A program made the translations under genes and the position numbers. 64,000 nucleotides of DNA from Acidovorax kalamii (GTDB lineage: Bacteria > Pseudomonadota > Gammaproteobacteria > Burkholderiales > Burkholderiaceae_C). The number at the start of each line of letters is the position of its first letter. The stretch's first letter is position 1. Below are positions 8,218 to 16,334 of the stretch, piece by piece. The DNA lies in NCBI RefSeq assembly GCF_002245625.1, contig NZ_NOIG01000011.1, positions 506,296-570,295 of the forward strand, in the 5' to 3' direction. A model generated the notes under the pieces. That model saw only the letters and a program-made list of their open reading frames with translations. It was not told the DNA's origin and ran no database searches.

Positions 8218-8517
8218 ATGAGTGTTGACAACGATCTTGTAAGCAAGCACCTACGGCGCCCCTTCAGTGTCAGGGAGCGAGGCTGGACAGAGGTTGGATT
8301 GGGCGTGTGTGTGGTGTTGTTGAGCTGGCACGAATACATCCAGCCGTCCACGAGGCCTTTTACGGGTAGATGGGGTTGGCTGAAAGAGTTTATGTACTCA
8401 CACTTGGGCGCCCACGGGGTCGCAGTCGGCTTCGGTTTGATAGGCTTAGTGCTCACGCTCTGGGGGGCTTATGAAGTGGCGACCTCGCGGCGAAATGAAG
8501 CAATCAAGCAGAGTTGA
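8218..8517 (+). CDS. Small membrane protein of unknown function
   Basis: A 99-residue open frame with a good ribosome site (AGGAAAGGA, about eight bases before the ATG). Two hydrophobic segments are visible, VGLGVCVVLLSW near 26-37 and VAVGFGLIGLVLTLWGAY near 68-85. I recognise no family. Its composition is less GC-rich than neighbouring genes and it borders the cassette-like region, so it may also be acquired DNA, but I find no attC site directly after its stop codon. Confidence 0.6.
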   Translation: MSVDNDLVSKHLRRPFSVRERGWTEVGLGVCVVLLSWHEYIQPSTRPFTGRWGWLKEFMYSHLGAHGVAVGFGLIGLVLTLWGAYEVATSRRNEAIKQS

Positions 8518-8837
8518 TTGAGTGCTAACGAGCCATTTCTCGGGGGTCTGCTTTGGGCCCTGAGCCGCCATTCAGAAGCGCCACCCGTAAGCTGTCTTTG
8601 ACTTGCTGCATGCTGCTATTGGAAATCTCGGTGTCTGCCTACGGCAAGCTATAGTTTGCCGAGTTGAGGCGTGCCGGGTTTCACGGAATTTCTGTACATG
8701 GACGATTGAACAGGTCACCCCTTGCTAACCATGCTGCAAGCCAGCTCCAGAAGCCATCAGTGTCCAGCATATTCCGCACGCTCCGGTTTCTCCCGCAGGG
8801 TTTGCGGGATACATCACGTTAGGCGTCAAAGGCATCC
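8518..8837. other. Gene-free stretch upstream of the integron-like cassette
   Basis: About 320 bp with no credible gene. It contains a stem CGGCAA/TTGCCG at 8642-8661, a second stem TCCCGCA/TGCGGGA at 8791-8809, and then GTTAGGC at 8818-8824, an R'-type integron core site (GTTRRRY). TGCTAAC at 8723-8729 could be a degenerate opposing R'' site, which would make the last 100 bp a second, poorly conserved attC, but the pairing is weak. Confidence 0.45.
8818..8824 (+). other. Integron core site GTTAGGC at left cassette boundary
   Basis: GTTAGGC fits the GTTRRRY recombination core. It lies 13 bp before the start codon of the 8838 gene, the typical spacing at the start of an integron cassette, and has a partner attC after the stop codon at 9679-9739. 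Confidence 0.55.
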
Positions 8838-9677
8838 ATGTACGCAGAACCCCCTATTCCACTCGACGCTGTACGCGACGCACTCGAACGATCGGGCTAC
8901 CTTATGGAGTCCCGACTCGTTCGCCTCCTCACCGCCGCCGACTTTTTCGTTGAACCCAATGTGTCTCACAAGGACCCTCGAACAGGTAAGGCGCGAGAGA
9001 TCGACATGACGGCCGAGAGCGCCTCAGGATCATTTCGTCGAGGCGTGTGCGTCAAGACGACCTTCGTGATTGAGGCTGTCAACAACCGCTTCCCGATAGT
9101 TCTTCTCACGGAGCGGCCGTCGTCTCCAAACGCAGATTTTGAGAGCTATGTAAAGTTTGGTACGAGCCCTAACCCGTGCCCGTTCCTTAATGAAATTCAC
9201 ATCTACGATGAGAAGGGCGCGGATTGGAACAACCTCTTCTCGCAGTTCTGTGCCCTGAGCAAGAAGAGCGGCAAAGAAGAGTTAATGGCTAGTCATCCGG
9301 ACGATATTTACTCGTCGCTTCTCAAGGCCGCGGAGTACACGGAAGACCAAGTCGCCGAATTTGAAGCATGGACAGAAAACGAGACTGGAAAGTATTGGCG
9401 ACTTTTCGTTTGGCACCCTATGTTGGTAGTCAGCGGCCAACTGTTGACAGCGAAGTTCTCTCCAGAGGGAACCGTTCTATTGCAGGAAGTTCAAATCGCG
9501 CGCTTGGAGTTCAATTGGCACGATGGCGACAGTCGGAAAACGACGGTTATTGAGGTAGTTCGAGAGGACTTTCTCCTTCAGCGTTTGGATGCCATTCGTG
9601 CCCAAGACGATTCCCTTGAAGAGCGAATTCACGATCTGAAGGCTTCCCACAAGTCGCTCGACGACACCCTCGGGTGA
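8838..9677 (+). CDS. Unknown protein in an integron-like cassette, possible PD-(D/E)XK-like fold
   Basis: A 279-residue protein, clearly less GC-rich than its surroundings. Near residues 20-80 the order ESRLVRLLTAADFFVEPN, KAREIDMTAES and VIEAVNN resembles the core of a restriction-endonuclease-like fold: a helix with Glu, a beta strand ending in Asp (REID), then a strand with Glu. The usual third motif ExK reads EAV, so the catalytic lysine is missing or displaced and activity is uncertain. The middle contains many aromatic and acidic residues, and the C terminus (LDAIRAQDDSLEERIHDL) is probably helical. I know no named family. The gene fills a segment bounded by GTTAGGC on the left and an attC site on the right, so it was probably acquired as a gene cassette. 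Confidence 0.75.
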   Translation: MYAEPPIPLDAVRDALERSGYLMESRLVRLLTAADFFVEPNVSHKDPRTGKAREIDMTAESASGSFRRGVCVKTTFVIEAVNNRFPIVLLTERPSSPNADFESYVKFGTSPNPCPFLNEIHIYDEKGADWNNLFSQFCALSKKSGKEELMASHPDDIYSSLLKAAEYTEDQVAEFEAWTENETGKYWRLFVWHPMLVVSGQLLTAKFSPEGTVLLQEVQIARLEFNWHDGDSRKTTVIEVVREDFLLQRLDAIRAQDDSLEERIHDLKASHKSLDDTLG

Positions 9678-9678
9678 C

Positions 9679-9739
9679 GCCCAACCATGCCCATCAAGCG
9701 GACCCGCCTCAGGCAGGCCGCCTAAGTCAAACGTTGAGC
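9679..9739 (+). other. attC recombination site (59-base element)
   Basis: The site starts two bases after the stop codon of the 8838 gene. R'' is GCCCAAC (9679-9685) and R' is GTTGAGC (9733-9739), both fitting the consensus and pairing at six of seven positions. Inside are L''-like ATCAAGCGG and L'-like CCGCCTAAGTCAAA, and a central stem GCCT/AGGC. Length (61 bp), order and sequence all match attC sites of chromosomal and environmental integrons. No integrase gene is in the window. Confidence 0.8.
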
Positions 9740-9787
9740 GTCCGCTTTCGTGTGCCGCACAGAGCGCTTTTGGCCGAAAAGCGAAAC

Positions 9788-10015
9788 TCAAATCTCGATG
9801 AATTCGCGAGCTTCAGCATCATAGAAGCGGGCCGAAAGCTCCCGACAGATCGCTCTGATATCCACCAACGCTGCAACGCCGCAGACCACCCGCAAAGACC
9901 ACTGCCCGCAGGGTCGAAGCGAAATCGGGCCGGTCAACTCGAAGCTTTGGCGCCCCGGCTGCTTGCATGGACATATGAGCCCATGCAGCGCATCCGAAGC
10001 GTCCACGTCCGTCAC
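9788..10015 (-). CDS. Short hypothetical protein beside the attC site
   Basis: A 75-residue frame starting with GTG at 10015, preceded by GGAG seven bases upstream. The product (DVDASDALHGLICPC ... CREL.ARFYDAEAREFIEI) has a plausible amino-acid mix with three cysteines and a charged C terminus. It faces the opposite way to the cassette gene and lies outside the attC, so it may be old flanking DNA or a remnant. I recognise no family. An overlapping frame also stays open here, so coding status is uncertain. Confidence 0.4.
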   Translation of the reverse strand: MTDVDASDALHGLICPCKQPGRQSFELTGPISLRPCGQWSLRVVCGVAALVDIRAICRELSARFYDAEAREFIEI

Positions 10016-10059
10016 GATGGCGCTCCAACGTGATCCCCTGCGAGATCGCAAACAGACCC

Positions 10060-11916
<1,857 letters not shown>

Positions 11917-12040
11917 GTAGCAAGGCTCCTCGTTACCCGATGGTAGAGGAGCTGCAGGACCAAGGTATGTCAGCAGTGAGTTGTCCGCGCCTGAAGTAGG
12001 TGCACTGTGGCTGGCGGCCTGCGCAATGTGTTGCCATGGG

Positions 12041-12508
12041 TTACAGCAGCAGGGTGATAACCACAATGGCCACGCCCAGGCCCAGGTTCACCGCCACCCA
12101 CTGGCGGATGGCCGCCATGGCCTGACCGCCAGCGGGCCAGTCGGACGCTGCCACCGCCCGCTGCAGGCGGCGAAAGAGCGCAAAACGGATGTGGCCGAAG
12201 ATGGCCATCATCAGGAGGCCCAGCGTGGCCATGACGGTCCAGTCCAGCGGCATGGCAAAGCTGCCGCCTGACTGCGCGGCCTGCCGCGCGACGTTGCCGA
12301 TCATCCACAGCCCGCTGACCAGCACCACCACCACCGCCACGGTGACAGCACCCAGAAAACGCTGCAGCACGTCGTGCATCAACCGCAGGCGCTGCGGCGG
12401 CTCCAGCGACTGTGCCGCCGGGCGCAGAAAGAAATGGGCAAACACCATGCCACCGATCCACACGATGATGGACAGGACATGGGCGAGCTTGAGGGCGTTG
12501 TAGAGCAT
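12041..12508 (-). CDS. CopD-family four-helix membrane protein
   Basis: A 155-residue protein from the ATG at 12508: MLYNALKLAHVLSIIVWIGGMVFAHFF. Four hydrophobic segments are visible (about 6-27, 51-73, 87-105, 134-153). The LAHVLSIIVWIGGMVF block with conserved His and Trp is typical of the CopD-like domain found in copper-resistance membrane proteins and in uncharacterised relatives that may bind haem. There is no CopC or other copper gene beside it. A link to copper is therefore only a family resemblance. Confidence 0.8.
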   Translation of the reverse strand: MLYNALKLAHVLSIIVWIGGMVFAHFFLRPAAQSLEPPQRLRLMHDVLQRFLGAVTVAVVVVLVSGLWMIGNVARQAAQSGGSFAMPLDWTVMATLGLLMMAIFGHIRFALFRRLQRAVAASDWPAGGQAMAAIRQWVAVNLGLGVAIVVITLLL

Positions 12509-12617
12509 GGGGGGGAACCTGGTGGGGAGGGGCGGGCCGCAGGGCTTGCTGCGGCCCGGATTGTGCAGCGAATGCCCGCTGCAGGGGGGCTTGGCCCTGC
12601 CTGCCGGAGGGCCTGGG

Positions 12618-14015
12618 TCAGAGGGCCTGGGCCTCGGTCTGCTGTGCCACGCGCACCTGGTTGCCGCCGCTTTTCTTTGACAGGTACATCGCCTCGTCAG
12701 CGTGGCCCAGCAGGTGGTGTTCTTCGCCCCCGTGTTCGGGGTAGATCGCCACGCCAATGCTGGGCTGGATGTTCAGGCGAATGCCCTCCAGGTCGAACGG
12801 CTGGGTGAAGGCCGACAGGATCTTGTCGGCCACGGTGGTGGCGTGGTCGCGGGCCAGGCCGCTTTCGAGCAGCACCACAAACTCGTCGCCCCCGAGGCGT
12901 GCCACGGTGTCGGAGCCGCGCACGCATTCGAGCAGGCGCTGCGCCACCCGCTGCAGCAGCAGGTCGCCCATGGCGTGGCCCAGGGTGTCGTTGACCTCCT
13001 TGAACCGGTCCAGGTCGATGAACAGCAGCGACAGCAGGCGCTGGTCGCGCCGGGCGCGGGCCAGGGCGGTCTTGAGGCGGTCCAGAAACAGCTGGCGGTT
13101 GGGCAGGTGGGTGAGCTGGTCGTACTGCGCCATGTGCTCCAGGCGTTCGTGCATCTGCTTGCGCTCGATGGCGGCGGCCACTTGGGTGGATACGAACTGC
13201 AGCAGGTCCTTGTCCTTGTCGGTGTAGCGGCCCTGTTCGGTGTAGCTTTGCAGCACCAGCGCGCCAATCGCGCCTTTCTGGGTTTGCAGGGGCACGCCCA
13301 GCCAGTACAGCGGCGGGCGCTGCTGTGGGGCGGGTGGTGGGTGGGCGGTGCGGTTCTCGGGGGTCAGCAGCAGGGTGCAGCCGTTGTGGATGACCTCGGC
13401 ACACAGCGCGTCCTGTGCCAGCGCCATGGGGGGCGGGGCAGGCAGTGATTCGTTGACGTGGTAGGGGAAGCTCAGCGCATCGGCCTGTGCATCGTACAGC
13501 GCCACCGCAAAGTTGGTGGCGGGCAGCAACCGCCCGATGATCTGGTGAATGTGCTGGAACAGCGCCTGCAGGTTCTGTGTGGTGTGGGCGGCCTCGGAGA
13601 TCGCGTAGATCACGGCCTGCATGGACTCGGTGAGCCGGCGCTCGGTGATGTCGTGCGCCACGGCCAGCCGCATCTGCTGCTCGGGCAGCCAGCGCGCCGT
13701 CCAGCGGATGTGGGCAATGGTGCCGTCCTTGCGAACGTAGCGGTTCTCGAACTGCAGCTGCAGGTTGCCTTCGGTCACGCTTTTGGCCTGGCGCTGGGTA
13801 ATGGCGAGGTCATCGGGGTGCACCATGTCCAGCATGCGCTTGCCCACCACTTCTTCAGGCAGGTAGCCAAATATGCGCTCGAACGCGGGGCTGACAAAAA
13901 CAATGGTGCTGTCCACGTTGACGAGGCAGACGGCATCGAGCATCAGGTCCACCACGTTCAAAGAAGGAATGCTGTGCATGGGCGGCGCGCGCAAGGTGCA
14001 GGAGTGGAAGCCCAT
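12618..14015 (-). CDS. Diguanylate cyclase with PAS and GAF domains
   Basis: About 465 residues from the ATG at 14015 (MGFHSCTLRA); the ATG at 13979 (MHSIPSLN) is an equally possible start, as neither has a clear ribosome site. A PAS domain near 15-130 (VDLMLDAVCLVNVDSTIVFV ... HDITERR) is followed by a GAF domain near 150-300 and a GGDEF domain with YDQLTHLPNRQLFLDRLK and RLGGDEFVVLLES. The inhibitory I-site RxxD (RGSD) lies five residues before GGDEF, so product inhibition is expected. The enzyme would make cyclic di-GMP from GTP in the cytoplasm in response to small-molecule or redox signals. Confidence 0.88.
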   Translation of the reverse strand: MGFHSCTLRAPPMHSIPSLNVVDLMLDAVCLVNVDSTIVFVSPAFERIFGYLPEEVVGKRMLDMVHPDDLAITQRQAKSVTEGNLQLQFENRYVRKDGTIAHIRWTARWLPEQQMRLAVAHDITERRLTESMQAVIYAISEAAHTTQNLQALFQHIHQIIGRLLPATNFAVALYDAQADALSFPYHVNESLPAPPPMALAQDALCAEVIHNGCTLLLTPENRTAHPPPAPQQRPPLYWLGVPLQTQKGAIGALVLQSYTEQGRYTDKDKDLLQFVSTQVAAAIERKQMHERLEHMAQYDQLTHLPNRQLFLDRLKTALARARRDQRLLSLLFIDLDRFKEVNDTLGHAMGDLLLQRVAQRLLECVRGSDTVARLGGDEFVVLLESGLARDHATTVADKILSAFTQPFDLEGIRLNIQPSIGVAIYPEHGGEEHHLLGHADEAMYLSKKSGGNQVRVAQQTEAQAL

Positions 14016-14139
14016 TGTGCCGCGCACACTGCGGTTGTCGTCGCTTTTGTGTGGCGCTGTGTGGGTAAACAAACACGCCCCCGACCCCGCCCGCCGGTTT
14101 GCGCCCGCTCCGTGAGGTGCCGGGGCGCGGGTGAGGGTC

Positions 14140-15000
14140 TCAGGTGTACCGGGTCTCGAGCGCGTCCCATTCGGCCTTGCGCACCAGGCGCTGGCGCTCG
14201 GCAAACGGTGCCACCAAGGCTGGGTCTTCGTCGATGCGCCGCTGCTCGCGCAGCACCGTGAGCGCCTTTTGCATCCCCGCCACGGCACCCTGCAGCGCGG
14301 CGTTGGCATACAGCACCAGGCCGTAGCCCAGCGTGGCCAGCTCCTCTGCGCTGGTGATGGGGGTCTTGCCACCAATCACCATGTTCATGAGCTGCGGCGC
14401 AGCCAGCCGCCGGGGCAGGGCGCGGATCTCGTCGAGGGTGGTGACGGCTTCGACAAACAGCATGTCGGCGCCCGCCTCCTGAAAACGCTGGGCGCGCTCC
14501 ACGGCGGCCTCGAAGCCCTGGGTGGCGCAGGCATCGGTGCGGGCCAGGATGAGGGTGCCCGCGTCGCGGCGCGCGTCCACGGCGGCCCTGATCTTGCCCA
14601 GCATCTCGTCGATGCCGATCACCTCCTTGCCGTTGAAATGCCCACAGCGCTTGGGGCTGACCTGGTCTTCGAGCTGTATGCAGTCGGCCCCCGCACGCTC
14701 CAGCACACGCACCGCGTGGTAAGTGTTGAGCGCGTTGCCAAAGCCCGTGTCGGCATCCACGATGAGCGGCAGCTCCACCGCATCGCGGATGCGCGCCGTG
14801 TGGTCGGCGATGTCCGTGAGGCCCATGAAGGCCTGGTCGGGCAAGCCGAACCACATGTTGGTGACGCCTGCGCCGGTCACGTAGAGGGCTTCAAAGCCCA
14901 GGTCGGCCACCACACGGGCGGAAAGCGCGTTGAATGCGCCGGGCACGATGACGCCCCGGCGGGCCTGGGCCAGGGCTTTGAGTTGTTGTTTGGTGTTCAT
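14140..15000 (-). CDS. Isocitrate lyase/PEP mutase-family lyase in the prp locus
   Basis: A 286-residue TIM-barrel enzyme from the ATG at 15000. It has LPLIVDADTGFGNALNTY (metal-binding Asp pair), QLEDQVSPKRCGHFNGKEVI (catalytic KRCGH loop) and ILARTDACATQGFEAAVERA. These are shared by methylisocitrate lyase, oxaloacetate decarboxylase and related C-C lyases. It lies last in the row prpC-acnD-prpF, so it could act as the methylisocitrate lyase that yields pyruvate and succinate. However, several PrpB-specific stretches I would expect are absent and the sequence looks closer to oxaloacetate decarboxylase-like members. The exact reaction is unresolved. Confidence 0.8.
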   Translation of the reverse strand: MNTKQQLKALAQARRGVIVPGAFNALSARVVADLGFEALYVTGAGVTNMWFGLPDQAFMGLTDIADHTARIRDAVELPLIVDADTGFGNALNTYHAVRVLERAGADCIQLEDQVSPKRCGHFNGKEVIGIDEMLGKIRAAVDARRDAGTLILARTDACATQGFEAAVERAQRFQEAGADMLFVEAVTTLDEIRALPRRLAAPQLMNMVIGGKTPITSAEELATLGYGLVLYANAALQGAVAGMQKALTVLREQRRIDEDPALVAPFAERQRLVRKAEWDALETRYT

Positions 15001-15017
15001 GAGTCGCAAGGATCTTG

Positions 15018-15078
15018 ATTTGCTACTGTTTTGATAGCTATAAGAGGATGATGGATGCGCGGAAGAGGCCAAAAAACC
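15018..15078 (+). repeat. Dispersed element family A, copy between prpF and the lyase gene
   Basis: TTGCTACTG, then TTTTGATAGCTATAAG, a short spacer, GATGCGCGGAAGAGGCC and an A run instead of the usual T run. It fills the gap between prpF (stop at 15079) and the downstream lyase gene (start at 15000). Confidence 0.75.
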
Positions 15079-16272
15079 TCAAAAAATACCGCCAGGCACT
15101 CGCACCCAGCCCTCCATCAGAATGCGGGCGCTGCGGCTCATCAGGGCCTTGGTCACCTTCCATTGGCCGTTGAGTTGCGCTGCCTCGGCCCCCACGCGCA
15201 GGGTGCCCGAGGGGTGACCGAATCGCACGCTGCTGCGCACGCCACCGCCCGCTGCCAGGTTGACCAGCGTGCCCGGTATGGCCGCTGCCGTGCCAATGGC
15301 TACGGCTGCCGTGCCCATCATGGCGTGGTGCAGCTGGCCCATGGAGAGCGCGCGCACCAGCAGGTCGATGTCTTTGGCGTCAATGGCTTTGCCGCTGGAG
15401 GCCGTGTAGCTGGCGGGCGGCGCGACGAAGGCGATCTTGGGTGTGTGCTGGCGGGTGGCGGCCTCGCCCAGGTGTTGGATGAGGCCCATGCGCAGGGCGC
15501 CGTGGGCGCGGATGGCCTCGAAGCGCACCAGTGCGGCCGGGTCGCCATTGATCGTGCCTTGCAGCTCAGTGCCGGTGTAGCCCAGGTCCTGCGCGTTGAG
15601 AAAAATGGTGGGAATGCCCGCGTTGATCAGCGTGGCGGCGAAGCTGCCGACGCCGGGCACCTCCAAGGTGTCCACCACGTTGCCCGTGGGGAACATGGCT
15701 CCCCCTGCGTCGCCGTCGTCCGCCGGGTCCATGAACTCCAGCGCTACCTCGGCGGCGGCAAAGGTCACACCGTCCAGATCAAAGTCGCCCGTTTCCTGCA
15801 CCTGTCCGTGGGTGATGGGCACATGTGCCACGATGGTCTTGCCGATGTTGGACTGCCAGATGCGGACGGGGATGGTGCCGTCCTGCGGAATCCGCGCCGC
15901 ATCGATCAGCCCCATGTGAATGGCGCAGGGACCCACCGCCGCCGAGAGGTTGCCGCAGTTGCCGCTCCAGTCCACGAAGGGTTGGTTGATGGACACCTGG
16001 CCAAACAGGTAGTCCACGTCATGCCCTGGCCGTGTGCTGCGCGAGAGGATCACGGCCTTGCTGGTGCTGGAGGACGCATTGCCCATGCCGTCGATCTGCT
16101 TGCCGTAGGGGTCGGGGCTGCCCAGCACGCGCAGCAGCAGCGCGTCGCGCGCGGGGCCGGGTTGCTGGGCGGGGGCGGGCAGGTCGTCAAGGCGGAAGAA
16201 CACGCCTTTGCTGGTGCCGCCGCGCAGGTAGGTGGCGGGGATGCGGATCTGTGGTGCCAACGAGGTGCTCAT
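15079..16272 (-). CDS. prpF: 2-methylaconitate cis-trans isomerase PrpF
   Basis: A 397-residue PrpF-family protein: RIPATYLRGGTSKGVFFRLD at the N terminus, GMGNASSSTSKAVIL near 65, VDWSGNCGNLSAAVGPCAI near 105 and MFPTGNVVDTLEVPG near 195. The family isomerises the 2-methylaconitate isomer made by AcnD so that it can enter the 2-methylcitrate cycle. It lies 35 bp after acnD, its usual partner, and the two replace PrpD. The ATG at 16272 has no purine-rich ribosome site because a dispersed repeat occupies the space upstream, so translation may depend on coupling or on leader features. Confidence 0.95.
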   Translation of the reverse strand: MSTSLAPQIRIPATYLRGGTSKGVFFRLDDLPAPAQQPGPARDALLLRVLGSPDPYGKQIDGMGNASSSTSKAVILSRSTRPGHDVDYLFGQVSINQPFVDWSGNCGNLSAAVGPCAIHMGLIDAARIPQDGTIPVRIWQSNIGKTIVAHVPITHGQVQETGDFDLDGVTFAAAEVALEFMDPADDGDAGGAMFPTGNVVDTLEVPGVGSFAATLINAGIPTIFLNAQDLGYTGTELQGTINGDPAALVRFEAIRAHGALRMGLIQHLGEAATRQHTPKIAFVAPPASYTASSGKAIDAKDIDLLVRALSMGQLHHAMMGTAAVAIGTAAAIPGTLVNLAAGGGVRSSVRFGHPSGTLRVGAEAAQLNGQWKVTKALMSRSARILMEGWVRVPGGIF

Positions 16273-16283
16273 GGAGGAATATC

Positions 16284-16334
16284 AAATTTGATAGCGGTTG
16301 GCGCTTGCTAGGCGCGCGCCAAGGCCTGCTTTTT
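16284..16334 (+). repeat. Dispersed element family A, copy overlapping the acnD 3' end
   Basis: AAATTTGATAGC, GCGCTTGCTAGGCGCGCGCC and AAGGCCTGCTTTTTA follow the family order. The element runs from the prpF leader into acnD and supplies the last eight sense codons and the stop of acnD on the opposite strand. Confidence 0.8.

Noticed and set aside
8518..8830. A second complete attC site left of the cassette gene
   Set aside because: GTTAGGC is good, but the best opposing site TGCTAAC breaks the RYYYAAC rule at two positions and the arms do not pair well.
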